Source: Clostridium akagii DSM 12554 (GTDB taxonomy: Bacteria; Bacillota; Clostridia; Clostridiales; Clostridiaceae). Taken from it: a DNA stretch of 64,000 nucleotides. Positions 35,410 through 44,651 of this stretch are shown here, one piece after another (position 1 is the stretch's first letter; each line of letters begins with the position of its first letter). Position numbers and translations under genes: made by a program. The notes beneath the pieces were generated by a model. That model was not told where the DNA came from, did not search any database, and worked only from the letters and a program-made list of their open reading frames with translations. The stretch covers positions 62,001 to 126,000 of the forward strand of contig NZ_JMLK01000011.1 in assembly GCF_000686725.1 (NCBI RefSeq), in the 5' to 3' direction.

Positions 35410-37259
35410 TGGGGGCGGATGGAGTGAAAAGCGAAAGAGAGAATTTAAATATTGTGGTAGTTGGACATGTGGATCATGGTAAATCAACACTTATTGGAAG
35501 GCTTTTATATGATACAAATTCACTTTCTAGTGGTGCTATTGAAAAGGTAAAAAAAATATCAGCGGAAAAGGGAAAAAGTTTTGAATATGCATATCTTTTA
35601 GATGCTTTTGAAGAAGAGCAAAAGCAAGGCATTACAATAGATATAACAATGATTCAATTTTTTACAAAAAAAAGAGACTATGTGATTATTGATGCACCAG
35701 GTCATAAGGAATTTTTAAAGAATATGATTTCAGGTGCAGCTAGTGCAGAAGCAGCTTTTTTATTAATTGATGCTAAGGAAGGTATACAAGAACAGACTAA
35801 GAGACATGGATATATACTTTCACTACTTGGAATAAAAAAAGTTTATGTAATTGTAAACAAAATGGATCTTGTTGATTATTCAGAGGAGAGATTTAATGAG
35901 TTGCAACAGCAGTTCAATGAATATCTTAGCAATTTAAACATATATCCAGAAAAATATGTACCTATTTCTGCGTTTAATGGTGAAAATGTAACTTCAAAAC
36001 CTAAAAGCATGCCTTGGTACAGAGGTGATTCTGTAATAGAAACCATGGATAATATTGAAAAAGAAAAGGGAATAGATGAAAAAGCACTTAGATTTCCAAT
36101 TCAAGATGTATATAAGTTTGATAGCAGAAGGATTATTGCAGGAAGAATAGAAGCAGGTACCCTTAAAAAGGGAGACGAAATTGTTATATATCCAAGTGGC
36201 AAAACTACAAGGGTTAAATCCATTGAAGTTTGGCAGGAAAAAGATAAGACGAACGTAGTAAAAGCGGGAATGTCTGTAGGAATAACTGTTGAGGACGAAT
36301 TTTTCAACAAACGTGGAGAGATAATCTGCCACAAAGAAGAAAGACACGTTTCTACAGCCAATATTTTTAATGCGAATATATTTTGGCTTGGAAAAAATAA
36401 GCTGGAAAAATTAAAAACATATAAATTAAAGCTTGCAACTCAGGAAATAGAGTTTGAAGTATTGTCATTTAATAAAGTTATAGATGCAGTTTCTTTGGAT
36501 TCAAATGAAAAACTTAATGCCATAAAGAAAAATGACGTGGCTGAAGTTACAATTAAAACAAAAACTTCAATATGTTTTGATGCATTTAGTGATACTCCAG
36601 CACTGGGGAGATTTGTTATTATAGATGATTACAATACGGCAGGCGGTGGAATTATATCCAGCGCTGAGGGATCTATTAAAAGGGGAGCAAATGAAGTTAA
36701 AAGCAAAAATATTGCAATAAGGAAAAGGCTTGTATCCAAAAAGCAAAGGGAAGAGGCACTAAATCAAAAAGGCAAGGTTATTTGGCTTACAGGACTACCA
36801 GGCTCAGGAAAAAACGAAATAGCAGTTAAACTTGAAAAAAAACTGTTTGATCTTGGTAAAAAGGTATATTATATTGATTCTGCTTGCCTTAGATTTGGAC
36901 TCAGCAGTGATTTAGCGTTTACAAAAGATGATGCTCGGGAGCAGACGAGAAGAATAGCAGAAGTGGCTGATTTATTTGCAGATAGTGGAACAATAACTAT
37001 AGTAAGTTCTGTAAGTAGATATAAAGATCACAGGGAATATGCAAAAGAAATAATTGGCAATGAAAATTATATAGAGGTACTTATTGAGGCAACTGATGAA
37101 ATATGTAAAAAGAGAAACCCTAATGCCTTTGAAATAGCAAGTGAAGATGCTTTTAAATATGAGAAATCTGAGTATCCTGTTATATCTTTAAATATAAGTG
37201 ATACTGAGTTTAACTCAGATAAAAAAGCTGAATCAATTATAGAATTGATAAATTTATAA
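35409..37259 (+). CDS. cysN: sulfate adenylyltransferase large subunit with degenerate APS-kinase tail
   Basis: 616 residues. Residues 1-430 are an EF-Tu-like GTPase ([30 protein letters not shown]), which drives APS synthesis with CysD. Residues ~452-616 match APS kinase (CysNC fusions) but the key sites are altered: P-loop [11 protein letters not shown] has Asn in place of Ser/Thr, DGDNVRHGL reads DSACLRFGL, and FISPF and TGIDSPY are absent. The tail is therefore probably non-catalytic, while the standalone CysC at 29351 is intact. The ATG at 35409 overlaps the cysD stop; a GTG at 35424 is a possible alternative. Confidence 0.95.
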   Translation: MGADGVKSERENLNIVVVGHVDHGKSTLIGRLLYDTNSLSSGAIEKVKKISAEKGKSFEYAYLLDAFEEEQKQGITIDITMIQFFTKKRDYVIIDAPGHKEFLKNMISGAASAEAAFLLIDAKEGIQEQTKRHGYILSLLGIKKVYVIVNKMDLVDYSEERFNELQQQFNEYLSNLNIYPEKYVPISAFNGENVTSKPKSMPWYRGDSVIETMDNIEKEKGIDEKALRFPIQDVYKFDSRRIIAGRIEAGTLKKGDEIVIYPSGKTTRVKSIEVWQEKDKTNVVKAGMSVGITVEDEFFNKRGEIICHKEERHVSTANIFNANIFWLGKNKLEKLKTYKLKLATQEIEFEVLSFNKVIDAVSLDSNEKLNAIKKNDVAEVTIKTKTSICFDAFSDTPALGRFVIIDDYNTAGGGIISSAEGSIKRGANEVKSKNIAIRKRLVSKKQREEALNQKGKVIWLTGLPGSGKNEIAVKLEKKLFDLGKKVYYIDSACLRFGLSSDLAFTKDDAREQTRRIAEVADLFADSGTITIVSSVSRYKDHREYAKEIIGNENYIEVLIEATDEICKKRNPNAFEIASEDAFKYEKSEYPVISLNISDTEFNSDKKAESIIELINL

Positions 37260-37282
37260 ATTTCGTTTATTATTAAAGTGTA

Positions 37283-37322
37283 TGTAGGATAAGATGATTA
37301 TAATCTTATCCTACATTTTTTA
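37283..37322 (+). terminator. cysN/operon terminator
   Basis: A 13-bp perfect stem (TGTAGGATAAGAT with ATCTTATCCTACA) is followed by TTTTTTA. It separates the sulfate genes from hemA, although hemA starts only about 30 bases later. Confidence 0.9.
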
Positions 37323-37353
37323 TAAACTACATATAATTTTAGAGGTGAAAAAA

Positions 37354-38430
37354 ATGAGCTATTTAATTATGGCTGGTATTGATTATGAAAATAGTAATGT
37401 AGAAACAAGAGAAAAGGTGAGTTTTACACCTAGCGCTATTAAAAGAGCCTATGAAAAGATAAAAAGTGAGGGGAAAATAAAGGAAGCAGTAATAGTTTCA
37501 ACTTGTAATAGAAGTGAAATATACGGTATTTCAGAAAAAATTAACGGAGAGGAATATCTGAAAAATTTCTATTCTTCTTTTTTTAATATATGTAGCCAAG
37601 AGGCTGAAAAAAATATAGTGCTTAGAACTGGATTTCAAACGATTTACCATTTATTTCAAGTTACAAATGGATTTAAATCCATGGTACTTGGAGAAGATCA
37701 AATACTTGGGCAAGTAAAAGATGCTTACAAACAGGCACTTATAAATAAGGGCAGTGGGAAAATACTAAATAGATTATTTTTAAATTCTATTACAGATGCA
37801 AAAAAAATAAAAACTCAAACATCCTTAACAAATACTTCAGTATCCGTAAGTGCCATTGGAATAAAACTTATTCATAGCCAGTTTAAAAGTCTAAAGGGTA
37901 AAAAAGCTTTAGTTGTGGGACTAGGTAAAATGAGTATGTTATCCATACAGTATCTTTTAGCTGAAGGTATTTCAAAAATTTATGTAACAAATAGGACAAG
38001 AACAAAGGTGTTAGATATAGAAAATACAGCAGATAACATTGAAGGTTTAGATTTTAAGTGCAAGCAGGAAGCCTTTAAAGATGTAGATATAATAGTAAGT
38101 TGCACCAGTGCACCTCACTTTGTTATACATAAGGATGAATTTGTTAACAATTACAATGACAATCCAATATGTATACTTGATCTAGCTCTTCCAAGAGATG
38201 TAGAACCGGAAATAGGAACACTAGATAACGTTAATTTGTATGTTATAGATGATATAAAAAGTATAGCGGATAAAAATGCTAAAAAGAAAATTGTTGAATA
38301 TGAAAAAGGTATGGAATATCTTAAAGAGGATGTAATAAAATATATAAATTGGCTAAGCAGTGAAGGCATAGAATTAAATGATTGTAACAATATAACGAAA
38401 TCAGTATTTCATGAAGGGATAAGTGTATGA
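37354..38430 (+). CDS. hemA: glutamyl-tRNA reductase
   Basis: 358 residues, somewhat short for HemA (about 400-430), lacking much of the C-terminal dimerisation part. The catalytic Cys sits in VSTCNRSEIY, then GFKSMVLGEDQILGQVKDAY, and the NADPH fold KALVVGLGKMSMLSIQYL. It makes glutamate-1-semialdehyde, the first step to uroporphyrinogen and siroheme. ATG at 37354 with AGAGGTG upstream; the frame begins earlier but without a ribosome site. Overlaps hemC (ATGA). Confidence 0.95.
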   Translation: MSYLIMAGIDYENSNVETREKVSFTPSAIKRAYEKIKSEGKIKEAVIVSTCNRSEIYGISEKINGEEYLKNFYSSFFNICSQEAEKNIVLRTGFQTIYHLFQVTNGFKSMVLGEDQILGQVKDAYKQALINKGSGKILNRLFLNSITDAKKIKTQTSLTNTSVSVSAIGIKLIHSQFKSLKGKKALVVGLGKMSMLSIQYLLAEGISKIYVTNRTRTKVLDIENTADNIEGLDFKCKQEAFKDVDIIVSCTSAPHFVIHKDEFVNNYNDNPICILDLALPRDVEPEIGTLDNVNLYVIDDIKSIADKNAKKKIVEYEKGMEYLKEDVIKYINWLSSEGIELNDCNNITKSVFHEGISV

Positions 38431-39329
38431 TAAAAAAGATTATAATAGGAACCCGTGGGAGTAATCTGGCATTAGTACAGACAAATATGGTAATTGATGA
38501 ATTAAAAAATATATACCAGGATTTAAAGGTAGAAGTTAGAGTGATTAAAACTACAGGAGATAAAATTTTAGATAAAAGTTTAAGTGAAATTGGTGGTAAA
38601 GGGCTATTTATAGCTGAAATAGAAAATGCTCTTAGCAGTGGCGAAATAGACATAGCTGTGCATAGCATGAAGGATGTGCAAAATTCTGTTGGACCTGAGT
38701 TTAGAATCCTAACTGCTCTTAAAAGAGAAGATCCAAGAGACGCACTTATAAGCAGAGATAATAAAACACTTTTAAGTTTACCTAGGGGAGCTACAGTTGG
38801 AACTGGCAGCCTTAGGAGAATTGTTCAGCTAAAGAATATTCGTCCGGATCTTTATTTTAAACCTCTAAGGGGAAATGTAGATACCAGGATAAAAAAGCTT
38901 GAAAACGGTGAAGTGGATGCTATAGTTCTTGCAGCAGCAGGCCTAAAAAGAATGGCACTACAAGAAAGAATAGCTGAATACATTGATACTAAAAATTGTA
39001 TTCCATCGGTAGGACAGGGCGCTCTTTGTTTTGAAATAAGAGAAGGAGATGAAGCTATTTTTAATATAGTAAAGCCTTTGGTAGATGCAAAAGATCTAAG
39101 ATGTGTATCAGCAGAAAGAGCTTTTTTAAAGGAAATGGATGGAGGATGCACCATTGCAATAGGAGCATATGCAGAGGAAACTCACGGACAAATAAAATTA
39201 GATGGGTTTGTATGTGATGATAATAATGAAGTGATTTTTAGGGATTTTACAGTGGGGAAATCAGAAGAATATGAAAACATAGGAATAGAATTAGGCAGAA
39301 AGTTAAAATTGCAAAAGGCTGGTGAATAG
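38427..39329 (+). CDS. hemC: porphobilinogen deaminase (hydroxymethylbilane synthase)
   Basis: 300 residues. GTRGSNLALVQTNMVIDEL, the DKSLSEIGGKGLFIAEIENAL block, HSMKDVQ, VGTGSLRRIVQLK and the cofactor-binding Cys in KEMDGGCTIAIGAYAE. It builds hydroxymethylbilane from four porphobilinogens. Coupled to hemA and to the fused cobA/hemD gene. Confidence 0.98.
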   Translation: MIKKIIIGTRGSNLALVQTNMVIDELKNIYQDLKVEVRVIKTTGDKILDKSLSEIGGKGLFIAEIENALSSGEIDIAVHSMKDVQNSVGPEFRILTALKREDPRDALISRDNKTLLSLPRGATVGTGSLRRIVQLKNIRPDLYFKPLRGNVDTRIKKLENGEVDAIVLAAAGLKRMALQERIAEYIDTKNCIPSVGQGALCFEIREGDEAIFNIVKPLVDAKDLRCVSAERAFLKEMDGGCTIAIGAYAEETHGQIKLDGFVCDDNNEVIFRDFTVGKSEEYENIGIELGRKLKLQKAGE

Positions 39330-39334
39330 TCTCT

Positions 39335-40834
39335 ATGGGAAAAGTATATATAGCAGGGGTTGGTTCAGGGGACGAAAAACTTATAACTGTAAGGGCAATG
39401 GAATGCATTAAAGAAGCAGATGTTATAGTTTATGACAGGCTAGCTAATCCAAAATTTTTATCCTTTGCAAAGAAAGATGCTGAAAAGATAGATGTAGGTA
39501 AACGCGCCAATAAACATACCCTTGCTCAATGGCAAATAAATGAACTCTTATGCAAAAAAGCTAAGGAAGGCAAAATAGTTTTAAGACTTAAGGGTGGCGA
39601 TCCCTTTGTATTTGGAAGAGGTGGAGAAGAGGGGCTAGAACTTTTTAAAGCGGGCATAGAGTTTGAAATCGTCCCTGGAGTTTCAGCCGCCAATGCAGTT
39701 ACAGCATTTGCAGGAATACCACTTACACACAGAGGTATAAGCAGTTCTTTTCATGTTATAACAGGACACGAGGATCCTACTAAAAATGAAAATATTATAG
39801 ATTACAGTGTAATAGCTAAACTAAGTGGAACACTGGTGTTTTTTATGGGATTAAATAATCTAAGTAGCATATGCACAAATCTAACGAAGAACGGTAAAGA
39901 TAAAAGCACACCTGTAGCTGTGATTTCTAATGGAACTCTTGAAAATCAGAAAACTGTCTGTAGCACTTTGCAGAATATAGTAGATTTAAAGGACTCTATG
40001 GAGTCACCAGCACTGATTGTTGTAGGTGAGGTAGTTTCACTTAGAGAGTCATTAAATTGGTTTGAAGGCAAACAGATAAGTCAGAAGAGGGTACTTGTAA
40101 CTAGATCAACGGATCAGTATAAAAAATTTGCAAGTGCTATAGAAGATGTTGGCGCAGTACCTTTAAGCATGCCAATGATAGAGGTTAGAGATAGATTAAA
40201 TGCTTTTGAAATTAAAGAGATGTATAAAAATATAGAGCAGTATAACTGGATTGTATTTACAAGTGAAAATGCAGTGAATATATTTATGAGGGGTCTAATG
40301 AATGAAAGAGGCGATGTAAGAGTTCTTTCAGGCTTAAAAATAGCTGTAATTGGAAGCGCTACAAAAGCAGCACTTAATAAATATTATTTAAAGGCAGATA
40401 TAACACCACCAGAATTTGAAACCGAAATCTTAGCTCGGGAGCTAAGAGATAAGGTTAAAACAGGTGAAAAAGTACTGCTTCCAACTTCCAGCCTTGCTCA
40501 TAACTCTATTTATGGTGCTATAAAAGAAGTTGGTGGTCATATAGATATGGTATTTATATATGAAGTTGTAACACCAAAGTATGAGAAGGGTGAACTTATG
40601 GAAGTTTTATCAAATATTGATGTTGTTACGTTTACAAGTCCTTCCTGTGTTAAAGGATTTGTTACTATACTTAAGGAAGACAGCTATGATACCTCAGCAG
40701 TACTTAAGGATAAGGAAGTTGTCTGTATTGGACCAATTACAGGGAAGGCTTTAAGTGAAGCGGGCGTTGAGAGGTTTAAGTGTGCTAAAGTGCATAACGT
40801 GCAGGGCGTGGCAGGGGAAATCAGTGACAAGTGA
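39335..40834 (+). CDS. cobA-hemD: uroporphyrinogen-III C-methyltransferase/uroporphyrinogen-III synthase fusion
   Basis: 499 residues. Residues 1-245 are the SAM-dependent methyltransferase: VYIAGVGSGDEKLITVRAMECIKEADVIVYDRL, VLRLKGGDPFVFGRGGEE and VPGVSAANAVTAFAGIPLTHRG. Residues ~255-499 are HemD-like (VLVTRSTDQYKKFASAIEDVGA, WIVFTSENAV, VTFTSPSCVKGF). Together they turn hydroxymethylbilane into precorrin-2, the substrate of the enzyme at 22206. Its last codons lie in an AAGTGACAAGT repeat. hemB and hemL are not in the window. Confidence 0.96.
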   Translation: MGKVYIAGVGSGDEKLITVRAMECIKEADVIVYDRLANPKFLSFAKKDAEKIDVGKRANKHTLAQWQINELLCKKAKEGKIVLRLKGGDPFVFGRGGEEGLELFKAGIEFEIVPGVSAANAVTAFAGIPLTHRGISSSFHVITGHEDPTKNENIIDYSVIAKLSGTLVFFMGLNNLSSICTNLTKNGKDKSTPVAVISNGTLENQKTVCSTLQNIVDLKDSMESPALIVVGEVVSLRESLNWFEGKQISQKRVLVTRSTDQYKKFASAIEDVGAVPLSMPMIEVRDRLNAFEIKEMYKNIEQYNWIVFTSENAVNIFMRGLMNERGDVRVLSGLKIAVIGSATKAALNKYYLKADITPPEFETEILARELRDKVKTGEKVLLPTSSLAHNSIYGAIKEVGGHIDMVFIYEVVTPKYEKGELMEVLSNIDVVTFTSPSCVKGFVTILKEDSYDTSAVLKDKEVVCIGPITGKALSEAGVERFKCAKVHNVQGVAGEISDK

Positions 40835-40842
40835 CAAGTTAA
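40822..40842 (+). repeat. AAGTGACAAGT-type short repeat, copy 2 (covers a stop codon)
   Basis: CAGTGACAAGTGACAAGTT and AAT; related to 20381-20411. The cobA-hemD stop codon TGA lies inside it, so the repeat supplies the last residues. Confidence 0.5.
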
Positions 40843-40950
40843 TATGTGGTAATTTACATTGTGAATATTACTCCCCTTATTAAAGATATCAGAAACTTAA
40901 AATAATTATAAAAACATTTAGATAAACATGGCTTTTATGGAATATAATAG

Positions 40951-40979
40951 TTGATAGCATGGAATAATTGTGGTACAAT
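40951..40979 (+). promoter_or_regulatory. promoter of the second RRNPP regulator gene
   Basis: TTGATA, a 17-bp spacer and TACAAT, 35 bases before the ATG. The layout is like that of copy 1. Confidence 0.6.
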
Positions 40980-41014
40980 TCCCATATACATAATTATGAA
41001 ATGAAGGTGATATT

Positions 41015-42286
41015 ATGAATTTTATGACCCCGGGTGAAAAGGTTAGGAAACTGAGGATTCAATTAAATTTAACTCAAGAAGATTTGCAGGCTGAAAAACT
41101 CACTAGAGGTCTTATAAGTATGATTGAGACTGATAGGCGGGATGTTACTTATTCAACGGCTGTAAAGTTGGCTGAAGAGTTTAACCAAAAAGCTGAAGAA
41201 CTTAACATTCTTATGAACATTGATGAAGCCTACCTAATGCGTTCTCCAAAACAGGATGCTGAAATTTATTGCTTTAATAGACTAAAAAATGAGGACATAA
41301 CTCAAAGCACAATAGACGAAATTTTTGAATTAATAAGTGAATATGACTTATTGGAAGTGAAAGCCAAAACATACTTTAAACTTGGAGAAATAAGCGAGGA
41401 CAAGAAAAATTATGATGAAGCTTGCATTAATTATGACAAGGCTATAATAATATATAAAGATATTTCTAAAGATAAAGAGTTAGGGTATGTTTATCTTAGA
41501 CTGGGATCTTGTAAGGGAAAAAGTTTGCAACATGATACAGCCGTAGTTTATTTTAATTTAAGCCAATATTACTCTTTTACTTATGGAGATAAAAACACTG
41601 AAGGATTGTCTTTGTACAATTTAGCAAATGCATATATTTATTTAAATAAAATTGACTTAGCTTTGGAAACTGTTGAAAAATACTTAACAATCAGTGACAA
41701 AGAAGATTATTACTACAATTATGGACTTAATATTAAAGCACAATGTTATGAAGCTAAAGAAAATTATGATAAAGCTATAGAAATATATAAATCTCTACTA
41801 GAAAAAAATCTGGACAACGAGAATCCTATTTTGGGATATGTGTATAATAATTTAGGCTTAAATTATTGTAATAAAAATGATTTTAAAGAGAGTATGAAAT
41901 ATTTTGAGATGGCTGAAAAGTTTAGAAGCGAAACGGATAAAGAAAAATTATCACATAGTCTTATAGAAAAATCAATTGTTTTATTAAAACAGAATTTATA
42001 TGCTGAGGCGGTTAAATCCATTGAACTAGGATTAAAGTACGCAAAAAACTATAATGATCTGGAATATTTAATAAAAGGTTATTATAATTTACGTGATATA
42101 TATGATAAAATAAATGATTTCGAAAATGTGGAGAAGGTTTATGTTGAACTAATTGAGTTATTAAGGACTAATGGGGATATAAGTAATCTTAAATCAGTTT
42201 ATGATAAAATAGCTCTTATGTACTTAAAACAGGGTAAATCTACTCTATGTGAAAAATATTTATTGTTATCTGATGGTTTAAATTAA
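41015..42286 (+). CDS. RRNPP-family quorum-sensing regulator (HTH plus TPR), copy 2
   Basis: 423 residues, plainly paralogous to 12536-13813: the HTH (TPGEKVRKLRIQLNLTQEDL...GLISMIETDRRDVT) and the next segment EKAEELNI/ILMNIDEAYLMRSP are nearly the same, while the TPR part has diverged. TPRs run from about 110 to 415. The ATG follows ATGAAGGTGATATT. A peptide gene starts 14 bases after the stop, as in copy 1. The gene stands between cobA/hemD and a diguanylate cyclase. What it regulates cannot be seen here. Confidence 0.88.
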   Translation: MNFMTPGEKVRKLRIQLNLTQEDLQAEKLTRGLISMIETDRRDVTYSTAVKLAEEFNQKAEELNILMNIDEAYLMRSPKQDAEIYCFNRLKNEDITQSTIDEIFELISEYDLLEVKAKTYFKLGEISEDKKNYDEACINYDKAIIIYKDISKDKELGYVYLRLGSCKGKSLQHDTAVVYFNLSQYYSFTYGDKNTEGLSLYNLANAYIYLNKIDLALETVEKYLTISDKEDYYYNYGLNIKAQCYEAKENYDKAIEIYKSLLEKNLDNENPILGYVYNNLGLNYCNKNDFKESMKYFEMAEKFRSETDKEKLSHSLIEKSIVLLKQNLYAEAVKSIELGLKYAKNYNDLEYLIKGYYNLRDIYDKINDFENVEKVYVELIELLRTNGDISNLKSVYDKIALMYLKQGKSTLCEKYLLLSDGLN

Positions 42287-42300
42287 TAGGGAGGTATATC

Positions 42301-42447
42301 ATGAAAAATAAAACAATGAAAAAATTAAATCTAGTTCTAGGTTGCTTAGTGTTAACACTATCACTATCAGTTAATGTACTAAACCTTAACTCAACAAGTT
42401 TAACTAAAGCACCAATACACATTGATGAGAACTCTCCATATGCATGA
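42301..42447 (+). CDS. small secreted signalling-peptide precursor (Qsp-like), copy 2
   Basis: 48 residues, like copy 1: basic MKNKTMKKL, hydrophobic NLVLGCLVLTLSLSVNVL, then a tail ending APIHIDENSPYA. The ribosome site GGGAGG is 7 bases upstream. The two precursors share length, leader layout and the H-(V/I)-D-E core but differ in the last residues, consistent with separate specificities. Secreted by Sec or processed at the membrane; mature form not determined. Confidence 0.85.
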   Translation: MKNKTMKKLNLVLGCLVLTLSLSVNVLNLNSTSLTKAPIHIDENSPYA

Positions 42448-42523
42448 AATACTATAAAATCCATGTATATAGAATAGCTAAAAGATTATTATAAAGTATA
42501 GGACTAAAAATTTGATTACCATG

Positions 42524-42570
42524 AAAAGTTTAAGCACGGCCGCATTGCAGCTGTGCTTAAACTTTTGTTA
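42524..42570 (+). terminator. terminator of the second regulator/peptide operon
   Basis: AAAAGTTTAAGCAC pairs with GTGCTTAAACTTTT around a small inner stem and is followed by GTTATAT. A long perfect stem, possibly bidirectional. Confidence 0.85.
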
Positions 42571-42590
42571 TATAATACGAATTCTTATTA

Positions 42591-42797
42591 TTGATATTCA
42601 CCACTAAAATGCTTTTGCATTTTTTCATAAAATTAGGTATCATTATATTGGTATACTCTGGGGTACCACCTTTTTTGATTTTTGTGGGATATCAGAAATT
42701 CAATTATATCAGAAGAAATGGAACCATTATTTTTTTTATAAAAAAACACCTAAAAGCCTTACTAAAACGAGCTTTAAGAAAAATAAAACAGGTATAG
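42591..42797 (+). CDS. doubtful small hydrophobic/basic reading frame
   Basis: A 68-residue frame with TTG start, a hydrophobic middle (IIILVYSGVPPFLIFVGY) and a basic end (KKHLKALLKRALRKIKQV). It has no ribosome site, and its first part overlaps a terminator-like hairpin (AAAATGC/GCATTTT). I do not recognise a family. It may be a gene fragment or chance. The remainder of 42571-42836 holds only the GGAG ribosome site of the next gene. Confidence 0.2.
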   Translation: MIFTTKMLLHFFIKLGIIILVYSGVPPFLIFVGYQKFNYIRRNGTIIFFIKKHLKALLKRALRKIKQV

Positions 42798-42836
42798 TGG
42801 TTAAAGCACTATTTATTTGTTAATAGGAGATAACGT

Positions 42837-44549
42837 ATGAAAAAAGTTATAATACTTATTGTTTTTGCAATTTTAGTAGTGATTTATCCAACACTTAATA
42901 AGCATAATGCCAGTAATATTAAGGCTGTCAACGGTATTATTAATCTAAATAATTATGATTTTATACATAATGGTATTGTTAAGTTAGATGGACAATGGGA
43001 TATGTACAATAATAAGCTACTTGATCCAGAAAAAGTGAAACAGGAAAAAACTGATAAATATTTGATAATACCTAGTGAATTAAAAAGCCAATTAAATGGA
43101 AAAAACACTGGATATATGACATTGAGATTAAGAATATATGCACCATCCAAAGTTGTATATGGACTTGAAATTAAAAGTATGCTATCGGCTTCAAAGGTTT
43201 GGATAAATGGCATTTTACAAGGATCAACAGGGAAAGTAGGGAAAAGCTATAATGATGAAAAGGCAATATATTTGCCTACATACCAATATTTTACTTCTGA
43301 AAATGGCGTTATTGATATAGTAATTGAAACATCTAATTATAGGGATATTTTTCCTGTGATTGATTCTATGGATTTAGGACTCAAAGACCAAATAATGAAT
43401 CAATTTATATTGAATTCAAGCGTAGATTTAATAATAATTGGAAGCTTGTTTATTATAGAATTGTTGTTCTTGCCATTTTATACACGTCTTAAAAATAATA
43501 AGTGCTTTTTATATTTTTCTTTGCTCTGTGTATTTGTACAATTGAGATGCCTCTTCCTCAATGAAAGAATAATTATACATTTCTTCCCCAATATGCCTTT
43601 TGAACTTCTAAGCAAGACTGCGGCACTTACATATTATTTGTGGATACCAATATACGTGTTGTTTTTAAAAGATATGTACAAAAGTTTATCTAAAAAAATA
43701 GTTACCCTGTCATGGGCATTTTCAATAATATTTACTATTATATGTCTTACAACTAACAATGTATTTTACGATAAGCTTTCATATGTAAGTCAAGCTATTC
43801 TAACAATTATTGTAATCTATTTATTGATATTTTTAATAAATAAATTTAGAGAGAGAGAAAAAAATAGTGGAGCAACACTTTTGGCTCTAATATTTCTAAT
43901 AATAACAACATGTAATGACATATTGGTGAATAATGGAGCTATATATGGCAGATATGTTTTTCAAATAGGAATGTTTATTTTTGCATTTTTAGAAACTTAT
44001 GCACTTATAATTAAATATTGTGACGATTTAGTACATTATGAAAAGCTGAAAATTGAAAATCAACTTATATATGAGAAATCAATTAGAGATAGTCTTACAA
44101 ATTTGTATAATAGGAATTATATTGAGAAAATACTGGATAATACAATGGAAAATTACAGAACAAGAGGAGAAATATTTACTACAGTGATGTTTGACATTGA
44201 TTTTTTTAAATCAGTTAATGATACTTATGGTCATCCATATGGGGATAAAGTTTTGATAACTATAAGTGATTTGATTGATAGTAATGTTAAGAATATAGGT
44301 TATGCTGGAAGGTATGGAGGGGAAGAATTCATTATCATTTTACCTGACACAAATAAGGGAAAAGCTAAAGAAATAGCAGAAAAAATTAGGGATAGCGTTA
44401 GTGAGCTTGCATTTAAAGATGAAGCTAAAATTACTATAAGCGGAGGTTTGTATGAAAATGACACTTTTATAAAGGGAGAATGTATAAAAAATGCCGACAA
44501 ACTTTTGTATAAGGCAAAAGAGAATGGGAGAAATAGAATAGAGGTATAG
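42837..44549 (+). CDS. 7TMR-DISM-type membrane diguanylate cyclase (GGDEF)
   Basis: 570 residues. Signal anchor at the N-terminus, an extracytoplasmic all-beta domain (residues ~30-190, INLNNYDFIHNGIVKLDGQWDMY) like 7TMR-DISMED2, seven membrane segments (~195-390) and a C-terminal GGDEF domain. The latter has TVMFDIDFFKSVNDTYGHPYGDKVL and the active loop GRYGGEEFIIILPD, so synthesis of cyclic di-GMP is likely. The I-site RxxD is not evident. Ribosome site TAGGAG. A signal of carbohydrate type is plausible for the sensor domain but unproven. Confidence 0.92.
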   Translation: MKKVIILIVFAILVVIYPTLNKHNASNIKAVNGIINLNNYDFIHNGIVKLDGQWDMYNNKLLDPEKVKQEKTDKYLIIPSELKSQLNGKNTGYMTLRLRIYAPSKVVYGLEIKSMLSASKVWINGILQGSTGKVGKSYNDEKAIYLPTYQYFTSENGVIDIVIETSNYRDIFPVIDSMDLGLKDQIMNQFILNSSVDLIIIGSLFIIELLFLPFYTRLKNNKCFLYFSLLCVFVQLRCLFLNERIIIHFFPNMPFELLSKTAALTYYLWIPIYVLFLKDMYKSLSKKIVTLSWAFSIIFTIICLTTNNVFYDKLSYVSQAILTIIVIYLLIFLINKFREREKNSGATLLALIFLIITTCNDILVNNGAIYGRYVFQIGMFIFAFLETYALIIKYCDDLVHYEKLKIENQLIYEKSIRDSLTNLYNRNYIEKILDNTMENYRTRGEIFTTVMFDIDFFKSVNDTYGHPYGDKVLITISDLIDSNVKNIGYAGRYGGEEFIIILPDTNKGKAKEIAEKIRDSVSELAFKDEAKITISGGLYENDTFIKGECIKNADKLLYKAKENGRNRIEV

Positions 44550-44598
44550 AAAGAGAATTCATCTGTAAATTCACCTAAAGTGCTTTAGAAAGCATCTA

Positions 44599-44627
44599 TT
44601 GACAATAAATGAATGATCGTTTATTAT
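44599..44627 (+). promoter_or_regulatory. promoter and TetR operator of the tetR-ftsH unit
   Basis: TTGACA, a 17-bp spacer and TATTAT. The spacer contains the near palindrome ATAAATGA-ATGA-TCGTTTAT (44605-44624), as expected for TetR autorepression. Confidence 0.65.
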
Positions 44628-44651
44628 ATAAATACAAACAGAGGTGGTAAG

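Noticed and set aside
42591-42797. Small membrane peptide gene
   Set aside because: No ribosome site, its start overlaps a terminator-like hairpin and no family is recognised; listed only as doubtful.
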